Source: Mytilus trossulus
Lineage: Eukaryota; Mollusca; Bivalvia; Mytilida; Mytilidae
Assembly: GCF_036588685.1 (NCBI RefSeq)
Contig: NC_086378.1
Location: 15,417,578-15,481,577 of the forward strand
Direction of reading: 5' to 3'
DNA: 64,000 bases
The position numbers and the translations under genes were made by a program. How positions within the stretch are numbered: the stretch's first letter is position 1; every line of letters starts with the position of its first letter. The notes beneath the pieces are model-generated. The model was not told where the DNA came from, did not search any database, and saw only the letters and a list, made by a program, of their open reading frames with translations. Below, in pieces: positions 37,045 through 49,583 of the stretch.

Positions 37045-38269
37045 TTAGAATTTTGCGTTCTTGGATATAACACTTGATCTTTTGTAAGGATGTCTAGAAA
37101 AAACCTGAAGTTTTGGTTTTGTTTCAATCATTCTTGGTGCCTGCACAAGAGAAAGTTTTCTCTTTAAACAAAATTTCGTGATGCAATTCTTCTTTTTCAC
37201 TGGGTCCTTTATCTTGCTACACAACGAACATAACATATTAGTTAATTCAGCAATAACGCCCTGGGTTTTGTTCACGGGAAGTCCTTTATTACCGAAAATG
37301 TCAAAGTGAATTTTTCTTTTGATGATGGATACGTCAGTTGAATGTCGCATAGCATGGGTTCCGCTTGATAGGCAAAATTTCTTACTGCACTTTTCACGGT
37401 CGTTTTTATTGGAAATTTTGCTGCATGCCTCACATGCGATATCTGTCAGAATTGGAATAATAGTGGCAATACTATTACGTTGCCATTCAACAAGATCTTT
37501 CTCGAGTTTGATAGGATTTAGTTGTCTGTTTGTTCCTATAAAAGAAAGACAAATATTAAATAAATGTTGAATGTACATATTTTTTTTTGTAATTTTAGCA
37601 TAGGAAATATCTGATGAAGTATACATTTGTTGTTTGTTTTTTTTTTTTTTTTACTTTTTAGAGGCCGGTTGAAGCCCGCCTCTGGATGCAGGATTTCATC
37701 GTTGTGTTGAGGACGCATCGGTGGCCTTTAACTGTTTTATTTTACTTTTTGGCACGAACTATTATAACTATGTTTCATATCGAGTTTTGTGTTCTTCAAG
37801 TACGTGTTAGTGTGTTAACTTGAGTGAAGTAAGTTATTGCATTTGACATTTGAACTACATAGTGAAGCAGGAAATAATTACTCTTTTTGATAACATGAGA
37901 TCACGCATCTTTTTACGCTGGACCTCGGGTTAATTTTAATCTAAACGATTTTTGTTTGGAGATTGATTTAGATTTTTTCCATTTAAAACGTAATGCGGTT
38001 TCACAGACCATACATGGTACTTATAACGTTTTTGGAATTGTGGACCCTGATCAACTTTACATTATATTGTCCATCTGTTTGCACTATATTACTGATTTGT
38101 CTTATGTAAACGAAAGGATGGTCTCGCGTACAAAAATGTTACACTGGTATCATTGATGCGTTTGTTTTATAAAAATAATTAAAAAAAAGTTCTTACCTGT
38201 GATTTTGTGTTTATAGCAACAAACTGATGACCAGGATGCTAATATCAACATACAGGACAGTATTTTCAT
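37045..38269 (-). CDS. CxxC-hairpin family gene 2 (two units, basic)
   Basis: Two exons: 38269-38197 (signal peptide MKILSCMLILASWSSVCC, phase 1 donor ACAG|GTAAGA) and 37535-37045 (acceptor TTTTATAG), total 187 aa. Two cysteine units of identical spacing C-x2-C-x11-C-x4-C occur: CEACSKISNKNDREKCSKKF(C) and CSLCSKIKDPVKKKNCITKF(C). Each follows an amphipathic stretch ending LTDIA or LTNML. The linker and C-terminal tail are rich in Lys and Arg with dibasic sites (KRK, YKR), so the mature protein is strongly basic. It is the longest of three same-strand family members. The unit recalls disulfide-closed helical hairpins (two Cys pairs on two helices), but no known family was recognised and no function is assigned. 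A promoter-side block is shared with gene 3. Confidence 0.8.
37640..37755 (+). repeat. R6-type repeat fragment in intron of CxxC gene 2
   Basis: 'gaggccggttgaagcccgcc' to 'cggtggcctttaactg' resembles 41010-41140 ('ggccagctaaaggatgtctc' to 'ccatttccattctcaatt'). Confidence 0.5.
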
Positions 38270-38424
38270 TATAGTTATTATTTTAAGAGTTTATCCAGGA
38301 TAAATCCAGCTATATTATTGAAAAGAGATTTTTGTGTAGAGAATTGCGTAGGTAAATGAGCTTAAAGCAATTTGAATTTCAGTGTCAGAAACAGGTGTGC
38401 AAATAAGTTAGGAAATATAAACCT

Positions 38425-38495
38425 AAATATTTCCGTGTTTCATTTATCATCCTAGCAAAGGTTGTCAGGACACGATGTAAACAACGTAAACATAC
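38425..38495 (-). promoter_or_regulatory. Conserved upstream block of CxxC gene 2
   Basis: Counterpart of 25645-25715 at gene 3, with a colinear match over about 60-70 bases that starts about 170 bases upstream of the ATG. It supports common descent of the two promoters and the gene 3 start. Confidence 0.5.
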
Positions 38496-40519
38496 AATGT
38501 CACACTGGGTAATCGCGTAATGTTATTTGAGAAGGGTTTAACATTTCGTCATTTGGAAGTACATGTTACCCTTTTTTTTTCGTTCACCTTGTTAACATAT
38601 TTAAACATGTTAAAATGCAGTGCATATTTAGATTAATATATTGATTGTTGTAAGGCTTAGCTTAATATGTACATTTTATGAGTATACAAGAAGAGAAAAA
38701 AATTATACAAAAAAAAGTCATGTTATTAATAAATTTTAAGGTTTGGTTTGAAAAAAGTAGTGGAATTGAGTGAAAACAAAAGCAAAAAAAAAACAATATT
38801 GGAAAAAAACACAGAAATATTGTTTCGTAACAACCTACATAAAGCCTTTTGAATAATGATTGCACATACACACTTTTAGATGAAAAGAATATGATTAAAA
38901 TAATTGACAAGTAGAAGCGATGATGTTCTAGATAAATAATCTCTGATAGTTATAGACCCTGAACTTTAAGAATGTTCTCCAGCATTTAAAATTAGTCCAC
39001 ACATGTTTTGTTTTTAGCAATATTGTGTCTATATTCTATCAAAATAGTAAAAAAAAATCGAGTAACGATTTGTTCCTTTCAATTCTTGTAACAAGAGCAT
39101 TGCCTATGTCTTTATTGTTAATACTAACATCATTAAATCGCATTAAACTTTGTTATGAACTATATTCAATTTATCAAAATACAGAGTTAGAATTTTTCCC
39201 CGCATAAAAGTTAAGCTTTACATAAGGCAAAGTATTGAGATATGAAATCATTCGTTTTTTTTTTCTCTTTTAAAAGTACTAAAATTGAAAAAAATGTGTA
39301 TATATATATATAAAAGCAAGTCACAAATATATAATGAAATATTATAACCGATGACTATCACATCGGCAGCACTCTCTTAATTCTTATATTTAAATTTGAT
39401 GTTTTTTTCAGAACACGCCAATCTGTAGATGAAACAACGATTGTTCGGCTTTGATTTTTTTTAAAAGTGTGTTTTGCTTAAATTTAGGGTGGCCAATCTT
39501 TCTGTTGAACGTGGTTTTCAATAAGTGTAAGGTATACCATATCCCACAGAAATATCACATATTTTTAAATAATCCAATGACTATAAAATCGAGGATTAAA
39601 CCTTAATTTGAGATATTTTTTTACACAAATATATCATGACGAACATGTTTACTAAGGTTCAAAGTGATGTGACCACAACATCGGGGAAACTTTTCGATTA
39701 TCAAACATACTCTGCATATTGTATATACGCATTAACATTGTGTCTGAACCTGAACATTGCTTGAGAAAAGTGTGAGATGATACCAAGGTTTGACGTCATA
39801 AAACTTTGCTCAGTGCTCAGAGCACAAGAAGTATGCTCGGGATATAAAATCCAACATTTTAATTGGTTGATATTGGAATACGAGTACAAAAAAAACTGAC
39901 TCGAAAGTATAATGACTTCAAGGCCAGGCTGACAACGATATGTAAGATAACAACATCCCTTGCCCAAAGGGAAAAGGGTTGAAAGACCAACGCAGTAAAC
40001 TTAAAATTAAACAATACGAACCATATTTATTTTAATTATGAATGTCCGTTGTAGTCTATCAGAGTTGCTGGGAGGCATGTGTAAGAGTCACAGTTGGATA
40101 AAACCAAAGGATTTAAATTTGGTAAATGCGGCTTCTCTGTGCAATTCACACGGCACGGATGAATTTAATCATAATGTTGACATTAGAAAACTGTGTCATT
40201 TTATACATAAAGTAACATATAATTGGACTGTTATACCCTTTGATATACAAAATCTCGGTGTGTTTTGTACAAGAATGATTTAATCAATTGACCTAAATTA
40301 CCTCTAGCCCTAAACATGCTGCAGTTTCAAAGTCTCTTTCTTTTTATTGTTCTGATGACTGCATGATCGATATATATTCACGTTTCGTTAATATTTTATG
40401 TAATGTTTGACGTTCAGGATCAATCAATCAATTAAATTGTACATTAAAAAACTGAAACAAATTACGCAAGTTTACGAATTTGTGTTTTAATGTAGAATTA
40501 AAATTGAAATGTATAATAA
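38496..40519. other. Intergenic, no confident gene
   Basis: AT-rich, with a TATA microsatellite near 39298-39312. One ORF at 40038-40283 (81 codons, five Cys) has no signal peptide and no recognised homology; it is not called as a gene. Confidence 0.45.
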
Positions 40520-40860
40520 CTAGATATAGGAAGATGGGGTGTGAGTGCCAATGAGACAACTCTCCATCCAAATAACAATTTAAAAAAAGGTCAACCATTA
40601 TAGGTCAATGTGCGGCCTTCAACACAGAGCCTTGGCTCACACCGAACAACAAGCTATAAAGGACCCCAAAATTACTGGTGTAAAACCATTCAAACGGGAA
40701 AACCAACGTTCTAATTCATATAAAAAACGAGACACGAAAAACACGTATAAATTATATAAACAAACGACAACTACTGTACATCAGATTCCTAACTTAGGAC
40801 AGGTGCAAACATTTGCAGCGGGATTGAACGTTTTAATGGATCCAAACTTTCTCTCTTTTT
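40520..40860 (+). repeat. Dispersed repeat R1, long copy
   Basis: Near-identical to 3395-3690 and extends further, through 'ggacaggtgcaaacatttgc' and 'agcgggattgaacg', which makes it the best representative of the R1 3' part in the window. Confidence 0.75.
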
Positions 40861-41009
40861 TGAAACAAAAGCATAACATCACTTCATAGAAAAAACACAC
40901 GGTAAAATATCAATTGACAGGCTTAGCTCAATCAAAAAACGTAAATTTATACAATATAAACGAATAAATTTGATCTGCTATATATGAATGTAAATTTATG
41001 CATTTGTTT

Positions 41010-41140
41010 AGGGGCCAGCTAAAGGATGTCTCCAGGTGCGGGAATTTCTCGCTACATTAAAGACCTGTTGGTGACCTTCTGCTGTTGTGTTTTCTATGGT
41101 CGGGTTGTTGTCTCTTAGACACATTCCCCATTTCCATTCT
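41010..41140 (-). repeat. Dispersed repeat R6
   Basis: 'gggccagctaaaggatgtct' through 'gtcgggttgttgtctcttag' to 'attccccatttccattctca'. The reverse complement of its end recurs at 34610 and 51365. Confidence 0.6.
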
Positions 41141-41813
41141 CAATTCTATAATCTATGAATTATTATAACTTTTAAAGAAAGTAATCATTCTTTATGTACA
41201 AAAGTATTAACAAAAATGCTGATCTCTTAATCAATTCGATAGGGAGAATCTGACAAATCAAACACTCGACTGTAACGAATGTTAAAAAATGTCCTATTCC
41301 TTACTAGATTCAAGGGTTTACCAAAGATAATTGTTTGTCAACCAGATTAAAGTTAGTTACACTTTACACTTGTAAAACAGCTGTTTATTAGTAAATTTGG
41401 CGAGCAAATAAAACAGATATAATTGGTTAACATGTCTATACCTTAACCATAAATTATATAATCGGTTATTTGTACATTTTTCCTTTGATGTGTACTCGCT
41501 GATGTCAGTATCAGTGGACTGGCCGTGATATAAAAACTATTGGGTCAGTACGCAAATGACATGCGCGAATGCAACGCGTAAGGATATACTTTCCCTTTTC
41601 ATTCACAAAATTGCGCGTGATTTTTTCTTGCATAAACGCACGAGGTTTTTGGCGAATGAAAACACTTGTCATTGTTTGAAACTTTCACAAAGTTAGTTTA
41701 GTCTTTTTGAACGATTGTTGTAAAAAGGTGAACAAAAAATGTATGAAAAAAGCGATAGACCGTAAAGAAAATGTATTATTTACACTATAATTGAATAACG
41801 AAGCTATTCAAAA

Positions 41814-41953
41814 GGACGTATAGTCCAAATAATTATGACTTTTCGAAGGGAATTTAAGTTTTTGCTTTGACGCTCTCCTCTCGATGTGAGGTGTCAAAGA
41901 AGAAACAAATAAATAGCCTTTCAAGAGGTCATAATTATTTGAACATATCGTCC
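41814..41953. mobile_element. 140-bp TIR element (MITE-like)
   Basis: Imperfect terminal inverted repeats of about 36 bp: 'ggacgtatagtccaaataat' at the left and the reverse complement of 'attatttgaacatatcgtcc' at the right, around a core of about 65 bp. Too short to code; a non-autonomous MITE is the simplest reading. Confidence 0.7.
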
Positions 41954-43324
41954 ATGCTGTTCCAATCTTAGTTTTTATTTATACAATACCAATACGTAGC
42001 CTGGTATACTTTTCTTTTTCTGTTTCCTGAGTAGAGAAGTATTTGTTTCACCTGTTCAGTTACTATAAAGAGTTACAATTCATATTTAGACGCAACATAA
42101 ATATCGCATGAAAAAAGCTAGAAAAAAAATGAACTTTACGCATTTTTGACATATTTGTGGGACCATCATATACAAATTTAAAAGATATGGTCCCTGGTAA
42201 ATATAAAGACAGATATATATAGAACAAAGAACAAAAATACGGATCTAGGATAGATTTAAAAAGGGGGTAACCGGGGCACCAAACTATAATTAAAGTCTGC
42301 ATTGACCATTATTGTAACTTTTATAAAGGGTGACTGACCCGTGTCGGCTTCCCCCTAAATACTTCTCTGATATAAAAGATACTTTACAGTCAGTTTACAG
42401 TCCTTACACGGCCACAGACTCGTTGCCTCCTGAAATGTCTGCTTACCAGTGCTTTCTTAAAATTATTCTAAATCAATATGTCATTTTCGAAACACTGAGC
42501 GAATAATGACAAGAAAAATGTAAGTTTATCAACTAAATTAAGTAAACTATAATTATAACTTGTCGTTGAAATTAAAAATGATGATAAATATGCTGATTCA
42601 TATCGTATGCTGATGATTTTTGACTTACCGGTATACTACCATTATAATTGGCAATGTTAGAGTCACATCCAAAGCAGAATATTAATGAAACGCATGCAAT
42701 GATTCCTTTTCAATACTTTGTGTAAAAGAACGCCATGTTTACTGCACTGTGATAAATTTCAAATGACGTAATGCAGCCTGTGACGTCAAGTGTGATTCGC
42801 CGTGATTCGACGCTAAAAAGTAGTTCGTTTGTTATTTTCTCTTTTATTGCAGTATATTTTTTTTTAAATTACTATGAACAGAATAAAGGACTTTTTGTTT
42901 TTGATGCTGACTTTATCACAATTAAATATCAGGCTTGTCCTTCGCATGTTTCGGGCTCACCTGATAATTTACTGTGATAAAGTCAGAAACAAGAAAAAAA
43001 AAGTCCTCTATTCTATATATACAATGCAGTTGAGTGACATTTTTCCTATTATGTCTGTTTGCTTTGTTTATACATTGTTATAAATATAATGGACTTTTGT
43101 GTGATGACATGCAATTGAGAGGTTTGGCTAGCCGTAAAACCAGTGTTTATCAACTATTTTGTACGATGAAAATGTATGTAGGTACCAAGTCAGGAAAATG
43201 ACAGTTGATATCAACTCGTATGATGTGTTTCAGCTTTTGTTTTGCCATTTCAATAAGGACTTTCCACTTTGAATTTTGCTCGGAGTTCGGTATTTTCGTT
43301 ATTTGACTTTAAAGCATAAAGACA
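41954..43324. other. Intergenic, no gene seen
   Basis: A perfect TGACGTCA palindrome (CRE-like) lies at 42780-42787 but no downstream gene was found. A fragment shared with 22780-22870 lies at 43235-43310. Confidence 0.45.
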
Positions 43325-43960
43325 TGCTAAATATTGAAAACAACACGTTATTAATTTCTTGCGTCCGAAGCGCTTTTCTGGATTTACCTTCATCAGGAAC
43401 GCTCAAAGCCAAACATTTGAAATCCAAAGATGTACAAGTACCGAAACCGTTGAAGAGCTGTATGTCAAAAATACCTAAAATAAATAGCCAAATTCATCTA
43501 AAGCCAACTTTGCCTGAGGGAGTTGAAACCTTAGTTTCTTAATAATTTATAAATTTATAAACGGACAATTTTAGTAAAGTTTGTATATTCATGTCAGTAC
43601 CGAAATACTGACTTCTGAGCTGATGATACCCTCGGTGACTGATAGTCCACCAGCAGAGGTATCGACCCAGTGATGTAAAATATTGAAAACAACACGTTAT
43701 TAATTTCTTGCGTCCGAAGCGCTTTTCTGGATTTACCTTCATCAGGAACGCTCAAAGCCAAACATTTGAAATCCAAAGATGTACAAGTACCGAAACCGTT
43801 GAAGAGCTGTAAGTCAAAAATACCTAAAATAAATAGCCAAATTCATCTAAAGCCAACTTTGCCTGAGGGAGTTGAAACCTTAGTTTCTTGATAGTTTATA
43901 AATTTATAAACGGACAATTTTAGTAAAGTTTGTATATTCATGTCAGTACCGAATTTCCCT
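43325..43960 (+). repeat. R3-variant repeat, two tandem copies of about 350 bp
   Basis: Copy 1 starts near 43332 and copy 2 near 43682, nearly identical over 'ttgaaaacaacacgttatta', 'gcgtccgaagcgcttttctg' and 'agccaactttgcctgaggga'. Copy 2 is cut after 'catgtcagtaccgaa', where copy 1 continues through the R3-type 'ctgatgataccctcggtgac' end. The ORFs of 60-88 codons here are within the repeat. Confidence 0.85.
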
Positions 43961-46628
43961 ATCATTTAAAAAAACCACTTCCAACACATTCCGTCACCAA
44001 CTTTACAATTATGTATATTTTTCAAAGCAACAGAATTGACATACAATACACGTACATTTCTTATAATACTTCAGAGATGTTTTTTCTCTTTCTCTCCCAT
44101 ACCTTTTCAAACTATTCAGTCAACTATTGTTAAACAATAAATCAATGTCTTGTCATATATTGATCAATTTGCGCTCGTTATGTCTATGTATGTGGTAATA
44201 TGAACTGTGTGACTTGCATTTATATGAATAAATGATATTTTAAAGAATAATTATCAGAATTATGTAACTGACAGTCACCAGTTATTTTACATAATTATAA
44301 AAAGATTAGGGAAACGGATTCAAATTGTTATCACTATTTTCCAACATGTTTCTTTTGCTGATTACAAAAGAAAACAGCTGTGTAACATGATAAGCCTTAG
44401 TTGTCTTATGACAAGGCCTTTCTGGGTACTAATATTAAGTAAAAGGTCCTTAACTTACAATCAAGCTTAATCTGAATTGATTTTAAACCTGATTGAAGCG
44501 TTCGGTTTTTCGAACGAATTTATTTTCCAGTGTACAAATACAATACAAGTATGTAAGTTAATCAAATAATTACTTACTATTCAATTTTGCGACATCATTT
44601 ATTTCACTTTTATTTAAAAATCATATTGGCCATAATTTTCCCATAACAACTGTCTGATTCCGAACATGGTACAGGCAATGTCTTATAGAAATCCTGGATT
44701 AAACATGGTTTTAATGCTAGCTAATGCTCTCATTTGTATGACAGTTGCATCAAATTCCATTATATTGACATTGATGTGTGAACAAAACAGACAAAAAGAC
44801 ATGCTACTAGGTAAACATGTGAAATGATCATTATTGTAAATCTCTTCTCTATAAATAAAATCATCATTGACACCAAGATTGATAATTAGTATTTGCGTCA
44901 GATGTGCGATTCGTATACAAAAGAATTATCAGTGACGCGCGGATAAAGTTTTTTTTAGAAGACTAAATAATATGGGAAAAGAGGTTTGAAAGATACTAGA
45001 GCGACAGTCAAGCTCAAAGATTAAAAAAAAAAAAAAAAACGCCATGGAAAACACAAACGAAGTTGAAGAGCATTGATGACCAATTATTCCTAAAGTGTTG
45101 CCAAATACAACTAATGGAATCTGTTCCTGAGGTAAAAAAAAAAGCCTTAGGATTTCGAAAATTCAAAGTTTTGTAAACAGTTGAATTATAATTGTGACCA
45201 TATCAATGATAATTCATGTCAACACAGATTTGCTATATACATGTAGCCCTGGAATATCTATTTTATCACTCGGTGCATACTTAGGCAAATCATTGAGCTA
45301 CATTTATAAAATCCAGTCTTCCGTGGTCGTTCTAATTTGCTCTTGGAGTATATCCTACTTATTTTTATATTATTATATATTTTTAAATGATTTCTTTGTT
45401 TTCTGTTTTTCAATGAAATTAATGTTGTTAGTAAGGATGGAGTTGCAGGGAATACAAAGAAACCAATATTAGTAAAGATGTCAATTCGGTGAAGATTTGC
45501 TAATCGAGTACTCGTTGGATTTACTGATTTTTACTAGTGCAAATATGAGTGTTGATAGTGCTTAAATAATTTAAGTACATGTACTTATTTGACAAGCATT
45601 CTTCTCGAAATCGAATTTCATCTCTTTGTAACAAGCAGGGCTACGGGCATACGGAATGACGAATCTCCCTAAAATTTGACAAAGATGATTGTTTGCTGTC
45701 GTGGAAACGTACAATGGAAACCAAAATGCTTGTAGTAACTTACGTACGTTACCAGAATAAATATATAAGGCTTCAATATAATTTAGTTTTTTCCAAGTAT
45801 TTTTTTACAATAACTTAAAAAGTAAAATCACAAAAATACTGAACTAATTTTAATAAGTTACAAAATGCCCTCTCTTTCGGTACGAGAATTATTCAGAAAT
45901 CAAAGTTCGGTTGAAGTAGATGTTGTAAAACATCAGCACAGATATTGATGAAGGTAAGGTTTGTAAGAATTAACTAACTACAAAATTTAACATACCAAGC
46001 AGAAGTATACATTTTTGTATTATAGGGGTATGTTGACTAACACAGTGCAGGTCGTAAGTATGCTTATAAATAAAACTATTGTACGTTTTAAATCGATCAC
46101 TGTGTATTCTAGATAATAAATACATTATATTCCGTCATTCTATTTTTAGATTTGAAAATGGTAAAATGTATTCTCACTTTTCCGACATCTCATAAAATGT
46201 AAGTAAAAGTTAAAAAAAATCTATTAGGTTTCCACCTAATTTGTAATATATGTAATATGACCCTTTTAAAAGAAATATTTGAATGACATGCAAAACGAAA
46301 CAATAGAGATATTATTTTCTGTTTTGATATTTGAGGAATTTGTATTTAATTTATTGGGGTATTTTATAAACTTCACTCTAAGGTAAGGTCCGTCATTCTT
46401 TTTTTATAACTTTTATTGTGTCACTGGTATAAACTTATAAAGGAAAAAAGGGGGTATTCGTCAATGAGATAACAATTTATAGACACAAAAGAACAGAAAG
46501 ACCAGGAGAGGGCATCGATATTGAGCTGAGAATAATCCTCGTATGTTAGTGTATTTGTAATTTCGTGGATTTATCCTATTTCTACATCAAATGTATAACG
46601 ATATCGGTGAACTATATTTTGATAAGAT
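43961..46628. other. Intergenic with R2, R3 and R5 fragments
   Basis: R5 fragments near 44640-44720 and 45815-45845, an R2 fragment near 44985-45050, and R3-like pieces at 44870-44950 and 45055-45260. No gene recognised. Confidence 0.5.
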
Positions 46629-46789
46629 CAGTGGCGGATCCAGAGGGGGGGGGGGGGGTTCCGGGGGTGCGCACCCCCCTTTATTTTTGCCGATCAATGC
46701 ATTTGTATCGGGACATATGTTTTGCACCCCCACCCCCCCTTTGCCCTGGGTTAGCACCCCCCTTTCGAAAATTCCTGCATCCGCCCCTG
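46629..46789. mobile_element. Fold-back element with GC-rich arms and 5-bp TSD
   Basis: Ends CAGTGGCGGATCCAG and CTGCATCCGCCCCTG are inverted, enclosing G-rich and C-rich tracts. The element is flanked on both sides by AAGAT, a probable target-site duplication. Gly- and Pro-rich ORFs on both strands come from the homopolymer tracts. Confidence 0.75.
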
Positions 46790-48534
46790 AAGATTGATAC
46801 AATTTATACATATTATATTATCAAACAACTAGACGAGTGAAAAAAGGTAAAATGAGCGATATATGTAAATCAATTCGGGAAATCATTATTATAGCTTATA
46901 AGCATACTATATAGATTACAATGACGTGCTTGTCATCGCGACTACCGATTGATCTGTATGTCGTATATAGAATGTTGTCCCTCCTTGTCATCTGTGCAAT
47001 TCAGTAATACAATTCCTTTATGAACTTTTCTTTTAAATCGATTAGTAACGAGTTTATCTTAAGGTACTATTTTGTTCCATGTAAAATCAAAAAAGTTTTA
47101 ATTGATTATTATTTTTTCAAATCATTGTTTTATCAGGGAGATAACTCGTCTAGAAAATGTATTTCATAAATGTTTTTACAATAAAACCTATTGTGTATTG
47201 AATCAAAAAGACCAATGCATGACTTTCTATTTTTTAAAAGTACTAAAACATACCCTATCATATATTTTATTTAGTACGGTATCGTTCAGTATTCTTTTTT
47301 TTATCATAACACATATTGTGTTCTGTCCATTTACAATCTTGACTCATTCTGTTTATTTGTTTTTCACAAACTTAAAATAAGCAAAACAAAATATTTGCCA
47401 CCTATATTTTGTATTAGCAATTTGGCACAGTAAAGAAATTTGGCAAATTATGTTAACCTTTAGAAATTGTCTCTTTTTATCGAAACCAAATCTCCCTTAA
47501 CCACTATGTTTATTTATTTGTCAGTAGATCTAGATCGTAAATCATAATAAATTAACCTTTTGTTGTGACAATATCAATATTCCTTTTAACAAGCTAGCCA
47601 ATAGTTTTAGATCAGGTGTGACTCTAACTAATTTTAAAACTATGAATATTTTTGAAGAGTATACTTTAACATTTCATGTGGTTTATCATAACAACCCTGC
47701 ATACAGAGGTACATCTGTAAAGCAAAATTATATCCGGGTGTAATTTGATCCGGAGGGGAAAATGTAACATTAGTTGTTTTTTTTTATCCGGAGAAAAATA
47801 TTTCCCTGGAATATTTTTTCCTTTGCTGTGAAATTCTATCTGGGTAGTCTACTTTTTGAATAGTTATTAGAAAGGACTTATCCTTTACAAATACTATGAA
47901 ATAATAATAGTGTATTTGAATTAAAGCGAATTTGTTAAAAAAGATGCATTATAAGGGGAAATAATTCCACAAATTATCATTGAAAAAAATTCCTGAAATA
48001 TTCAAGCATATATCATTCTTTTTAAAAAGAAAATTATCATGAAACTTACCATGTGAAATACCATGTATAGAAAAAAAATACTATGACAAATTATCCCAGG
48101 ATAAAATATCACAGAGGAAGAAATAAACCGGTATATATCCACTTCAAGGACTAATTACTAGGCCATGGGTTTCTTTCGTTTGTAATTTATGAATATTTGT
48201 GTTTCAACGAATCTAATTTAACATTTAACTGGATATTGGTTAACAAATGACAATTATGATAAATATACGGGCTTTATTCGGTTCAGTGGTTTTGACTTTG
48301 ATTCAAAAAGTATAAAAAGCAATTTCTTCATTTTTTAAGAAGATAATAGTTCTAATTTTCACGTAGTTTTTTACTACTATTCACACACATGGAACATTTT
48401 AACGGAGCATATTGTGTTTGATTAACTGTTCAAAAGAGTAAAACATGATGACATTATAAACTGATGTACTTTAAACACTGTCACATCACATCTAAAACAA
48501 ATTATCAAAGATACCAGGCTTCTCAAACTTAGCT
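46790..48534. other. Intergenic, no gene seen
   Basis: AT-rich sequence without recognisable exons or listed repeats. Confidence 0.4.
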
Positions 48535-49035
48535 GTCAGTAACTGTCAGTACTCTTAAATCTGTTACGTCTTTTTTGTTGTAGCAATGTATAAATACCCT
48601 GTCGCGTATTTAAACCTTTTTGTTTGCTTTGTGTCGATCTCATGGGTTCATCCCTTCTCAACTGATCTTCATTATTTGTTAATATATATTGTACTGTTAC
48701 ATCACTGTCCTAGGTTGGGCGTCTCCTTACATGCTAGGCCCTGCCAGATTTTGTTTGTCTATGCCTGTCAGGATCCTGTCATTCAGTTGCTGTCGGTACT
48801 CTTAAATCTGTTACGTCTTTTTGTTGTAGGAATGTATAAATACCCTGTCGCGTATTTAAACCTTTTTGTTTGCTTTGTGTCGATCTCATGGGTTCATCCC
48901 TTCTCAACTGATCTTCATTATTTGTTAATATATATTGTACTGTTACACCACTGTCCTAGGTTGGGCGTCCCCTTACATGCTAGGCCCTGCCAGATTTTGT
49001 TTGTGTATGCCTGTCAGGATCCTGTCATTCAGTTG
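48535..49035 (+). repeat. 246-bp tandem duplication
   Basis: Two head-to-tail copies, marked by 'tgtataaataccctgtcgcg' at 48587 and 48833, differ at only a few positions over about 245 bp. Because 246 is divisible by three, a 171-codon ORF reads through both copies. This explains its length without implying a gene. Confidence 0.85.
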
Positions 49036-49583
49036 CTGTCGTTTGTAAATGTAATGGAATTTGATGCGACTGTTACACAAGTGGGATGTTTAGAGCTATA
49101 AAACCACGAAAAATCCACCATTTTTAACATTTGAAAATGTCTGTACCAAGTAAAGAATACTATGTAAGACAATTGATGTCCATTTGGTTCATTTGTTTTA
49201 TCATTTGATTTTGCCGTTATTATGCCATATTTTTATTGGCTAATACAATGTACGAGAGTGGTAATTTACTCTATCACATGGCTGAGCGGGTGACATTTTT
49301 TTTGGAATGATAATGAATTGAATTTACATCAAGTTATTAAAGACAATGTTAAAGTTCTACGTTTCGGTTCAGATTTTATTATTAGTGTGTTAAAATAAAA
49401 AATAAATAAAACATCCTCTCAGCTATGTGTTATTTATATATATATAAAGTCTTTTTTCAGATTTGAGACATAAAAGACACAGAGCAATACAAGCTATGCT
49501 AGTTACTGTTATCAATCTACATTAGAACATACAATTGAGTCAAATGGACATTCCGAAACGTAAAAGTGATAAAAGAACATAAA

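Noticed and set aside
40038-40283. 81-codon ORF with five cysteines
   Set aside because: No signal peptide, splice support or recognisable motif; may be chance.
42780-42787. TGACGTCA as a CRE promoter site
   Set aside because: Perfect palindrome, but no gene start was found downstream, so a regulatory role is unsupported.
46565-46840. Gly/Pro-rich ORFs on both strands
   Set aside because: Arise from G and C homopolymers in a fold-back element.
48586-49101. 171-codon ORF with internal repeat, looks like a two-domain membrane protein
   Set aside because: It is produced by a 246-bp tandem duplication whose length is a multiple of three; no start context, splice site or family match.
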